Below, piece by piece: positions 1 through 6,033 of a stretch of 8,521 nt of DNA. The stretch spans positions 1 to 8,521 of the forward strand of contig JAHHKH010000372.1 in the NCBI GenBank assembly GCA_018679695.1, written 5' to 3'. The DNA is from Maribacter sp. (GTDB lineage: Bacteria > Bacteroidota > Bacteroidia > Flavobacteriales > Flavobacteriaceae). Position 1 is the first letter of the stretch. Every line of letters begins with the position of its first letter. Both the position numbers and the translations under genes were made by a program. The notes beneath the pieces were generated by a model, which saw only the letters and a list, made by a program, of their open reading frames with translations, was not told where the DNA came from and did not search any database.

Positions 1-99
1 GGCAATGGCCTCATCCAATGAAAAACTACCGGGTTGCTCTTGGGCATGACCAGCCGCCATAACCAATAGGGCAACTATTGATAAAAATCGGATTCTCAT
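1..99 (-). CDS. TolC-family outer-membrane efflux protein, N-terminal fragment
   Basis: Only the first 33 codons are in the window; the gene continues past the left edge. The visible protein starts with a short basic end (MRIR), a hydrophobic core (residues 5-17) and a likely signal peptidase I site after GHA (residue 19). The mature part begins QEQPG, then FSLDEAIA. A mature start of this form (FSLxEAI) is typical of TolC-family outer-membrane channel proteins, which form the exit duct of tripartite efflux or type I export systems. The ATG at 97-99 immediately follows the TAG of the TetR gene, so the two are almost certainly one transcript and may be translationally coupled. In Bacteroidota a TetR gene followed by tolC, a membrane fusion protein and an ABC or RND pump is a common order; the later genes are not visible. 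The family call rests on a short stretch, so another secreted protein cannot be excluded. Confidence 0.7.
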   Translation of the reverse strand, partial: MRIRFLSIVALLVMAAGHAQEQPGSFSLDEAIA

Positions 100-705
100 C
101 TATTCTTGATTTGAGTTGATTATTTGATTTAATATCTGACGTCCTTTCAGGGTTATTATACCCCTTAGATGATATTCTATATATTCGTCCATAAGGCTAA
201 CAATTGGGAACTTTGTTACAGGAAACAAATGTTGGTCTTTTATACTGGTGATACCTGAAAAATAGATCCTCGAAACAAAGTCGATATTCAAGTTATCCCT
301 ATAGATACCTATAGCGATTCCTTTTTTTAAATTGACCAAAACACAATCTTGCATTAGCTCAAATTGCTGCTTTTTAATGCTTTCATATATTCTAGGATAG
401 TATTTTTGAAGCTGATATTGCGGTGAGGCTTTCTCGTTTTTTAAATGCAATAAGGCAAACCTCTTTATTTCGTATAATTCTTCGATCGGGTTCTTATGTA
501 AGGAACAGATATGATCAATGCCTTCTGAAATGGAACAGAATAAGTGCCTTGTACATTCTTCTACCAATTTGGTCTTATTCGCGAAATGCGTATAAATTGT
601 TTTTTTTGATATTCCCAATTCATGGGCCAGATCATCCATGGTTACACTTTTAAACCCCAGATTCAAGAACATGTCGGTCGCTTTATGTAAAATCTTTTCT
701 TTCAT
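100..705 (-). CDS. TetR/AcrR-family transcriptional repressor
   Basis: This 201-residue protein has the usual TetR length and layout. The N-terminal DNA-binding domain (about residues 3-48) has the signature order: an A-T-D-M-F-L-N-L-G-F first helix, then VTMDDLAHELGIS, then the recognition helix SKKTIYTHF and K-x-K-L-V (helix-turn-helix about 24-43). The remaining ~150 residues are a helical ligand/dimerisation domain with no ligand-diagnostic motif. It lies directly upstream of a TolC-like gene in the same direction, so it probably represses its own efflux operon and releases DNA when a toxic compound binds. A perfect 8+8 inverted repeat at 739-766 lies next to the promoter and is the obvious operator. 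The ATG at 703-705 is chosen because the TetR fold starts at once after it and GAAAAGGG lies just upstream. The ligand is unknown. Confidence 0.93.
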   Translation of the reverse strand: MKEKILHKATDMFLNLGFKSVTMDDLAHELGISKKTIYTHFANKTKLVEECTRHLFCSISEGIDHICSLHKNPIEELYEIKRFALLHLKNEKASPQYQLQKYYPRIYESIKKQQFELMQDCVLVNLKKGIAIGIYRDNLNIDFVSRIYFSGITSIKDQHLFPVTKFPIVSLMDEYIEYHLRGIITLKGRQILNQIINSNQE

Positions 706-708
706 TTA

Positions 709-724
709 CCCTTTTCAATAAGGG
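709..724 (-). promoter_or_regulatory. possible 5' leader hairpin over the tetR ribosome-binding site
   Basis: The leader between the -7 element and the tetR ATG holds complementary 5-base arms (CCCTT at 709-713 and AAGGG at 720-724 on the plus strand) with a 6-base loop. In the tetR mRNA the downstream arm is AAGGG, the only purine-rich ribosome-binding-like stretch, ending 3 nt before the ATG. If it folds, the hairpin could dampen initiation. It is short and may be chance. Confidence 0.25.
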
Positions 725-726
725 GG

Positions 727-734
727 CAAATATA
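727..734 (-). promoter_or_regulatory. -7 promoter element for the tetR-tolC operon
   Basis: On the minus strand this reads TATATTTG, a full match to the Bacteroidota primary-sigma -7 consensus TAnnTTTG. It is 21 nt upstream of the tetR ATG, giving a very short leader of roughly 14 nt. The -33 position is T-rich but lacks a clear TTTG. The adjoining palindrome at 739-766 covers the spacer and -33 region, so a bound repressor would block polymerase. Confidence 0.6.
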
Positions 735-738
735 CAGC

Positions 739-766
739 GGAAACTTAAAAAACATAAAAAGTTTCC
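739..766. promoter_or_regulatory. candidate TetR operator (inverted repeat)
   Basis: GGAAACTT (739-746) and AAGTTTCC (759-766) are perfect 8-base inverted arms around a 12-base A-rich spacer. The dyad lies 4 nt upstream of the -7 element and spans the -33 region, which is the expected place for an autorepressor site. The right arm is extended by a partial direct copy (AAAGTTT recurs at 767-773). Binding by the neighbouring TetR protein is inferred from position and symmetry. A transcription-terminator role is unlikely because the spacer is long and no T-run directly follows in the tetR direction. Confidence 0.65.
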
Positions 767-847
767 AAAGTTTTACAATTTTTTAACATTGTCCATTCTT
801 GAATCCCTACCGAAAGAAGTTCTTGGCCTAAAGATATTGAGGTTGAC

Positions 848-1261
848 CTATTCCGATTCATCCTCGGATTGTTTTTGTTTCACATATTCCTCAAAGGCCT
901 TTTCACCTTGATCCTCCCAAAACCTGTCATAGTATTTCCAGTTTGAGAAATCATTTTTAAAAGTCTTATTAGTACTTGGCTTGCACCTTTTTTTTGATTT
1001 TCTTTTGCTTCTATTTGATTTATGGTCGCCAAATCCCCCAAAAAGAATTTTTGCGAGAATTAATATACCAAGGGCATGCCAGTAGCTAATTGCCCCTAAT
1101 CCGAATATTTCCGGCATTAGCCAATTCCATAATCGCATGGTAATGTACCCAAAGAGCAAAATCAAGATAATTACTATGATTCCTCCTATTAATACTTTAA
1201 AAAATCCTTTAAAGAATCGTTCTGCCTTACCTTTTATTCGGTGTTCAATATATTCTGACAT
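848..1261 (-). CDS. small membrane protein linked to a sigma factor
   Basis: The 137-residue product starts with an amphipathic, basic segment (1-20). It has a strong membrane helix at about 22-43, then the motif RLWNWLMPEIFGL and a second hydrophobic segment (about 56-77, W-H-A-L-G-I-L-I-L-A-K-I-L-F-G-G). After that come a very basic linker (79-100, many K/R plus one Cys) and an aromatic, acidic tail (105-137, ending SEDESE). The W-N-W-L-M-P...F-G-L...W-x-A-L-G-x-L...K-I-L-F-G-G pattern recurs in small uncharacterised membrane proteins of several phyla. The ATG lies 12 nt after the sigma-factor stop, so the two are likely one operon. That suggests a role in sensing for, or holding, the sigma factor. 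No zinc anti-sigma motif (HxxxCxxC) or FecR-like domain is visible, so calling it an anti-sigma factor would be speculation. Confidence 0.75.
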   Translation of the reverse strand: MSEYIEHRIKGKAERFFKGFFKVLIGGIIVIILILLFGYITMRLWNWLMPEIFGLGAISYWHALGILILAKILFGGFGDHKSNRSKRKSKKRCKPSTNKTFKNDFSNWKYYDRFWEDQGEKAFEEYVKQKQSEDESE

Positions 1262-1273
1262 TTTATTTTGATT

Positions 1274-1813
1274 TTAGTTAATACTTCTTTTTGTTTTTAA
1301 TTCGTTGAAAAGGAGTGAGATCGCACGATGTCGTCTTGACATTAAAGTGCCTACAGGAATACCTGTTTCATTGGATACCTCCTTGTATGAAAATCCTTCG
1401 AAATCGATAGCAATAATTATATTTTTATAAAGTGGTTTTAAGCTCATAATCGCCTTTTTTAGTTCATTTTTCATTTTATCGGAATAGGCATTGGCCGATT
1501 TACCGTATAAGAGCTCCGTAAATTCAATCAACCTTGATTCCAATTCCTTTTCAATATCAATTCTTTCTTTTTTGACCCGGTGATTGTCAATGATCTTATT
1601 CCTTAATGAATTGTAGACAAAACCTGCTATGTTATTGATTGGGGATAAATTATTGGCCCGGGAAAAAAGTTTTAACGCTACATCTTGTACGATATCTTCG
1701 GCATCCCTGTCCGCGGCATTATCAATTTTTGATTTGGCATATGCTTTTAATGAATGATATTCTTCATTAAAGAAAACTCTTAAATTGTTATAATTGTCTG
1801 TTTCTGCACTCAT
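1274..1813 (-). CDS. ECF-type RNA polymerase sigma-70 family factor
   Basis: This 179-residue protein has the two-domain ECF layout. The sigma-2 region (about 15-82) contains the core-binding/-10 motif DAEDIVQDVALKLF (37-50) and NIAGFVYNSLRNKIIDNHR (61-79). A 35-residue linker follows. The sigma-4 region (about 118-170) contains SLKPLYKNIIIAIDFEGFSY and the helix-turn-helix KEVSNETGIPVGTLMSRRHRA (144-164), which reads the -35 element. There is no sigma-1.1 or sigma-3 region, as expected for an alternative factor. It would direct RNA polymerase to a small set of promoters. The next gene, 12 nt downstream, encodes a small membrane protein and may control it. No SusC/FecR-type partner is adjacent, so it is not an obvious polysaccharide-uptake regulator. 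The ATG at 1811-1813 fits the domain start. The target regulon cannot be read from this window. Confidence 0.9.
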   Translation of the reverse strand: MSAETDNYNNLRVFFNEEYHSLKAYAKSKIDNAADRDAEDIVQDVALKLFSRANNLSPINNIAGFVYNSLRNKIIDNHRVKKERIDIEKELESRLIEFTELLYGKSANAYSDKMKNELKKAIMSLKPLYKNIIIAIDFEGFSYKEVSNETGIPVGTLMSRRHRAISLLFNELKTKRSIN

Positions 1814-1860
1814 TCAAAAGGCATTTAAAGCATAGCTTCAATATAATAGACGATACTTTT

Positions 1861-1868
1861 CAAAACTA
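1861..1868 (-). promoter_or_regulatory. possible -7 element for the sigma-factor operon
   Basis: On the minus strand this reads TAGTTTTG, matching the Bacteroidota TAnnTTTG consensus, about 47 nt upstream of the sigma ATG. No convincing -33 TTG is present at the usual spacing. It lies in the 156-bp divergent region shared with the polyprenyl synthase gene, which otherwise shows only AT-rich sequence. Confidence 0.4.
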
Positions 1869-1945
1869 TTGCATTTTATATGGATTTATTTTAGGCGCAT
1901 TGTTTTTGAAATGGAACATACAGGCGAGTTTTGTTAAAATGGATG

Positions 1946-1953
1946 TATTTTTG
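1946..1953 (+). promoter_or_regulatory. -7 promoter element for the polyprenyl synthase gene
   Basis: The plus strand reads TATTTTTG, matching TAnnTTTG, and lies 16 nt before the ATG at 1970. This gives a leader of about 10 nt. It also helps to fix the start: the reading frame is open back to a TTG at 1931, but that start would lie upstream of this element and would not be transcribed from it. No clear -33 element was found at 19-21 nt spacing. Confidence 0.5.
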
Positions 1954-1969
1954 TCAAAAACGAGCTACA

Positions 1970-2944
1970 ATGCATTCAATAGAGCATTATCGAAATGAAT
2001 TTGTCTCTTATTTGGAACAAAAAACAAATATCAAAGAGCCAGTAAATCTGTATGAACCTATATCCTATATTTTAGGATTAGGCGGGAAGCGTTTACGACC
2101 GGTCCTCACTTTATTGACCACTGAAATTTTTGGGGCTGGGTTCAAGAGGGCCATGCATGCAGCTTTGGCCATAGAAATCTTCCATAACTTTTCATTGGTT
2201 CATGATGATATTATGGATGATGCTCCTTTGAGAAGAGGCGAGCAAACTGTTCATGAAAAATGGGATTTGAACACAGGGATTTTATCTGGTGACGCAATGC
2301 TTATTCTTGCGTACCAACTCTTTGAAAATTATGAGAACGATACCTTTAGTGAATTAGCCCATTTGTTCAGTAAAACCGCCTTGGAAGTCTGTGAAGGCCA
2401 ACAATATGACATTGATTTCGAGAGGCGTGAAAATGTTTCCATTCCTGAGTATTTAAAGATGATCGAATTCAAAACCGCCGTCCTTGTGGGTGCAGCGATG
2501 AAAATGGGAGGAATTATTGCAAAGGCGACAGTACTTGACCAAGACCGTATATACGAATTTGGGAAGAATTTAGGTATTGCCTTTCAATTACAGGACGATT
2601 ATTTGGATGCTTTTGGCGACCCAAAATCATTTGGTAAGCAAGTAGGGGGTGACATCATTGAAAACAAGAAGACCATTTTATACCTTACTGCACTAGACAA
2701 AGGTGGGCCATTACAACAAAAAAAATTGTTGGATTTATATTCCATACAACCTCAAGATCCATCGGATAAGATAAAATCAGTCAAGGAAATTTTTAAACTC
2801 ACCGGCGCGGTTGAACAAACAAAATTGGAAATTCAGAAATACACTCAAAAGGCCTTTACTCTTCTTGAAAAGCTGAAAATATCGGAAGATAAGAAAAGCA
2901 TGCTTCGTGAATTTGGGGAAGGATTAATGCGCCGTGACGTTTAG
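1970..2944 (+). CDS. polyprenyl diphosphate synthase (short-chain trans-type)
   Basis: The 324-residue enzyme condenses isopentenyl diphosphate onto an allylic diphosphate in the cytoplasm, feeding carotenoid, quinone or other isoprenoid synthesis. Family landmarks appear in order: GGKRLRP (38-44), the first aspartate-rich motif DDIMD (79-83) followed by RRG (88-90), K168-T169, the second aspartate-rich motif LQDDYLD (207-213), and GGDIIENKKT (226-235). The residue five before the first motif is Phe74. A bulky residue there usually limits chain length, so an FPP or GGPP product is more likely than a long quinone tail. The first motif has no two-residue insertion, unlike type II FPP synthases such as E. 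coli IspA. I place the start at the ATG at 1970 because MHSIEHYRNEF matches the usual N-terminus and a promoter element lies inside the longer TTG-initiated frame. The exact product length is uncertain. Confidence 0.92.
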   Translation: MHSIEHYRNEFVSYLEQKTNIKEPVNLYEPISYILGLGGKRLRPVLTLLTTEIFGAGFKRAMHAALAIEIFHNFSLVHDDIMDDAPLRRGEQTVHEKWDLNTGILSGDAMLILAYQLFENYENDTFSELAHLFSKTALEVCEGQQYDIDFERRENVSIPEYLKMIEFKTAVLVGAAMKMGGIIAKATVLDQDRIYEFGKNLGIAFQLQDDYLDAFGDPKSFGKQVGGDIIENKKTILYLTALDKGGPLQQKKLLDLYSIQPQDPSDKIKSVKEIFKLTGAVEQTKLEIQKYTQKAFTLLEKLKISEDKKSMLREFGEGLMRRDV

Positions 2945-2960
2945 CTATTTTCGGATAGCT
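2943..2960 (+). terminator. weak intrinsic-terminator-like hairpin after the polyprenyl synthase
   Basis: AGCTAT (2943-2948) and ATAGCT (2955-2960) form a 6-bp stem with a TTTCGG loop, followed by GTATTTTCC. It begins inside the TAG stop codon and sits in the 26-nt gap between two convergent genes. The stem is AT-rich and the T-run is interrupted, so termination efficiency is doubtful. In the opposite direction no T-run follows, so it would serve the plus-strand gene only. Confidence 0.45.
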
Positions 2961-2970
2961 GTATTTTCCT

Positions 2971-4668
2971 TCAAGCAATTTTGCCTGACTTTCTTTTCCT
3001 TACCTTATAAAATACCATTAACAGGGCTACGAGTATGACGGAGCTTAAAACATATAAACCCAAAGGTTTCCTGTCTTCAATCTCTCTTATGGTCAACACT
3101 TGGTTGCTATTTTGATCAAGTAAAATCTGTTTCTTGCCACCAACCCAAGTAACAATTACCGAATCTATTTTTTTTGCCTTACCGAGCCCAAAATGGGCCA
3201 TCATCGAATTTTGGGATAAATGGCTGGATCCACCACCGTCGATCTCGCGTAACATCTTCGTTTTCCCTATAACAATTTCTACTTTTGATCCTATTCCGTT
3301 GGTCTCTGACTTTATTCCTTTTAGGGCAACTTTTATCCAATTCCCCCCTTTTTGGTCATTCCTCAAAAGTCTCGTGGTTGACACAATGGGATAATCCTGA
3401 ACAGGTTTTTGATTTACGACCAACAAATCCAAATCACCGTCATTTTCAATATCGAAAACTATAGATCCTCGCCCAACACCGTAATCATTTACCCCAGTTG
3501 CACGCCCTTTTTCAGTGAATTTGCCATTGTTGTTCTCAAAATAGAAATTACCCATGGGAGTACAATTCGGATTTAAATCACCATTGGAAACATAAAGGTC
3601 CAGGTCCCCATCTAGGTCAAAATCAGCGAAATTGGCCCCCCAACTAATAGCAAAGCTATACGCACCCAGTTCTTTGGCCCTATCTATAAAAGCATTGCCA
3701 GCTCCCTGGTTTTCCATCAATAAATTGAATTTTATGTTCGTTACATAATAATCCAATAGCCCATCATTGTTATAATCACCAACGGCAGAACCCATCGCAT
3801 TCTCCTTGAGGTCCATAGCATAGGTTTCACTAAGATCGCGGAATGATTTTCTAGGATATCGATTTTCGTACAAAAAATTAGGTACTGCCTTATAACCAAA
3901 GTCGTGGTTTACCAATAAATCTTGATCCCCATCATTATCAAAGTCGGTAAATAATGCGCCAAAACCAAAACCCCTATGATTCAAACCATAATCCTCATAA
4001 ACATTTTCAAAATACTTCCCTTTTTTATTGAGTAATAAATAACCTTTGGCGGTCTGATTCGCACTTACAATGGTAGCATCTTTCAGCACGCCTAGTGTAC
4101 CCTCAAATTCAAGGAAATAATTCCCAATATATAGATCTGGATAACCGTCGGCATTTATATCCCCAAAACTTGGCCCAGTGCTGAACGAGTTCAATTGATC
4201 TATTTTATATTCGGTCGTGGCATCCCTAAAAGTCATATCCCCATTGTTCAAAAAAAGCAGGTTTTTTGCCCTCGGGATAAGGTTGGTGCTATCTGTGGTA
4301 TTAATGGTGGTAATAAAAAGGTCTCTGTACCCATCTCTATCAACATCTGCACTTACCGCGCCTTGGGTTACAAAGTTTTTGGTGATACCCAGGCCTGAAT
4401 TTTTATAAATATTTTTAAAGGAACCATTGCCATTGTTCAAATACAAGGCATCTTCTTCTGTTCCACTGGTTAGGAATAGATCTTCAAAACCATCATTGTT
4501 GATATCAAAAGCAACTGCTCCTCCTCCAAAAGTACCTTCATAAACTTGGAAATAATGGTCAATGCCAGATTCTTCAGTGATGTCTGTAAATGTGGTCTGT
4601 GCAAATAATCCATAGAGGGGAAAGAAAAAGAAAATCAAAAGACCAATACCGATGGGGCTTAATTTCAT
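2971..4668 (-). CDS. CRTAC1-like FG-GAP/VCBS protein with ASPIC/UnbV domain and C-terminal membrane anchor
   Basis: The 565-residue protein has a signal peptide (hydrophobic 6-22, probable cleavage after LFA at 23). Seven beta-propeller repeats follow, each with a calcium-binding D-x-[DN]-x-D-G-x-x-D loop, starting at residues 55, 108, 170, 242, 298, 349 and 406, which is about right for one seven-bladed propeller. Next comes an ASPIC/UnbV domain (about 456-527, with NGIGSKVEI, SSHLSQNS and FGLG). Unusually, a hydrophobic helix (about 538-554) and a basic tail (KVRKRKSGK) end the protein, giving one predicted C-terminal membrane anchor with the propeller outside the cytoplasm. No type IX secretion sorting domain is visible. 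It is the last gene of the haloperoxidase operon, 5 nt after the preceding stop codon. The family is linked to surface binding and matrix proteins in eukaryotes; the bacterial function is unknown. Confidence 0.9.
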   Translation of the reverse strand: MKLSPIGIGLLIFFFFPLYGLFAQTTFTDITEESGIDHYFQVYEGTFGGGAVAFDINNDGFEDLFLTSGTEEDALYLNNGNGSFKNIYKNSGLGITKNFVTQGAVSADVDRDGYRDLFITTINTTDSTNLIPRAKNLLFLNNGDMTFRDATTEYKIDQLNSFSTGPSFGDINADGYPDLYIGNYFLEFEGTLGVLKDATIVSANQTAKGYLLLNKKGKYFENVYEDYGLNHRGFGFGALFTDFDNDGDQDLLVNHDFGYKAVPNFLYENRYPRKSFRDLSETYAMDLKENAMGSAVGDYNNDGLLDYYVTNIKFNLLMENQGAGNAFIDRAKELGAYSFAISWGANFADFDLDGDLDLYVSNGDLNPNCTPMGNFYFENNNGKFTEKGRATGVNDYGVGRGSIVFDIENDGDLDLLVVNQKPVQDYPIVSTTRLLRNDQKGGNWIKVALKGIKSETNGIGSKVEIVIGKTKMLREIDGGGSSHLSQNSMMAHFGLGKAKKIDSVIVTWVGGKKQILLDQNSNQVLTIREIEDRKPLGLYVLSSVILVALLMVFYKVRKRKSGKIA

Positions 4669-4673
4669 TCTTG

Positions 4674-6023
4674 TTAGTTCTTCCAGTTTAACGCAATTAC
4701 ATTTTGTGCGATTCTTGTTCCTTCTTCCAAACCAACGGTATTGTCCTGTGCAGTATGGATGCCTCCGTAGAATCGGGAATCTGCAGTTTCCTGAGCCGCT
4801 GCCCAGAACGAATCGAAAGATCTTATCACGAAGTCGGTTTCCCTAACTTCATCACGCTCCCTGCCTTCATGCGCTCTATCCACGAAACCAAAATTATCCC
4901 CATAAATATCTTGCAAAGCAACAGCGGCAGCGGCAGCTTGGATTGCATGACCTGAAGGGAAACAAGGAAATGGAGGGTCTGGCCAAAAGGACTCCCATTC
5001 CTGGTCAATATACTTGGGGATAAAGGTGTTGGGACGTTCAGAGAAAAAATGATATTTCCACTTCCAGCAATTGATAAAGGCATCGGCAACCGAGAGGCTT
5101 ACTTTGGCATAGGTCTCGGCACATTCTATCAACGATGGTTGTGCTTTTTCTATGGCCAATGTTGCTATGTAATATGAATGCCCTGGTGGAGTAAAGGAAA
5201 CATCGGGATCATCGCCCCACCATATGGCAGTTTCTTTTTCCTCTTGGGTTAGAATTTTATCTTTCTCATATACTTGCAAGAATTCATTGTAGTAGGGTGA
5301 GCCTGGTAGTGTGTCGTAAGGAATTATCTCAGGGGTAGCAAGCCCTGAATTCTGTTTTAAGAAAGTCCTGTTCTTTCCCCAATGTGGATGCAAAGGCAGG
5401 TGACTAAATGATTGGGCGAATAGCGGTGGTTTCCAGGAACCGGGTCTATTGGGGTGTACCATATTCTTGTCAAAGTTGTATAGGTACCCTCTATGTCCAC
5501 CATCGGTTTTTGACCACTCAAATATGGTTTCGGCGATAGCTCTGCCATAAGCAACAGAGCGTTCCACAGTTTTTTTGTCTTCATGATTCGTTTTGAAATG
5601 GTCATAAATCACGCGTTCCAAGGAGTCAATGCGAAGTTTGTTCTCATCAGAAGTTTGCATATATACATTCTTGAGAATAGCCGCCTGTGCGGCATTTAAC
5701 GAGAGCACCCAATCGTAGGGTTTATTTTCTTCTGGCTGAGGTAGGTCGCTTAAACCATTTAATTGTCCTGCCATTGAATTGTGTGACTCAAATCCGTTGA
5801 CTACAGATTCATACATGGTCAAGCCTATATAGCCAAAGGCCCTGGATGCATAAGTGGGGGAATTTGCGGGAGTGTATTGGGTAATGAATAAGGACATTTT
5901 TGCCCATTTTAGGGCAACATCCTGTTCTTGGAGTTCGATGATCTGTTTTTTGGAACAACTTAAATTTATAAAGAGTAAGGAAAGAAAAAATATGCCAAGG
6001 TTTCTGATATGTACTATTTTCAT
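4674..6023 (-). CDS. vanadium-dependent haloperoxidase (PAP2 superfamily), probable lipoprotein
   Basis: The 449-residue protein carries the full vanadate/phosphate-binding signature: K-x6-RP (K323...R330-P331), PSGH (356-359) and SR-x5-H-x3-D (416-427). By comparison with Curvularia chloroperoxidase (from memory), H423 is the axial vanadate ligand and H359 the acid-base histidine, while K323, R330, S357, G358 and R417 hold the oxyanions. Such enzymes use peroxide to oxidise halide to hypohalous acid. The related acid phosphatases share the site, but the length and the W-W-G-D-D...TPPGH segment (268-282) fit bacterial haloperoxidases. The N-terminus has a basic-hydrophobic signal and a lipobox-like NLSC, so Cys23 is the likely lipidated residue (Asn at -3 is atypical). 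No acidic surface-export signal follows the cysteine. I start it at the ATG at 6021-6023, where the signal peptide begins, 10 nt after the upstream stop. An in-frame ATG at 6071 would add 16 residues overlapping the upstream gene. Confidence 0.9.
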   Translation of the reverse strand: MKIVHIRNLGIFFLSLLFINLSCSKKQIIELQEQDVALKWAKMSLFITQYTPANSPTYASRAFGYIGLTMYESVVNGFESHNSMAGQLNGLSDLPQPEENKPYDWVLSLNAAQAAILKNVYMQTSDENKLRIDSLERVIYDHFKTNHEDKKTVERSVAYGRAIAETIFEWSKTDGGHRGYLYNFDKNMVHPNRPGSWKPPLFAQSFSHLPLHPHWGKNRTFLKQNSGLATPEIIPYDTLPGSPYYNEFLQVYEKDKILTQEEKETAIWWGDDPDVSFTPPGHSYYIATLAIEKAQPSLIECAETYAKVSLSVADAFINCWKWKYHFFSERPNTFIPKYIDQEWESFWPDPPFPCFPSGHAIQAAAAAVALQDIYGDNFGFVDRAHEGRERDEVRETDFVIRSFDSFWAAAQETADSRFYGGIHTAQDNTVGLEEGTRIAQNVIALNWKN

Positions 6024-6033
6024 TTCAACTGTT

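Noticed and set aside
423..653. Plus-strand open frame of 76 codons
   Set aside because: It lies wholly opposite the TetR gene, has no family features and no promoter or ribosome-binding site of note.
775..792. Inverted repeat ACAAT...ATTGT as a terminator for the sigma operon
   Set aside because: The arms are only 5 bases of A/T-rich sequence with an 8-nt loop, and no T-run follows in the sigma-operon direction.
4826..5089. Minus-strand 87-codon frame inside the haloperoxidase gene
   Set aside because: It is out of frame within a gene whose motifs are complete. The protein has no recognisable domain, so it is a shadow frame.
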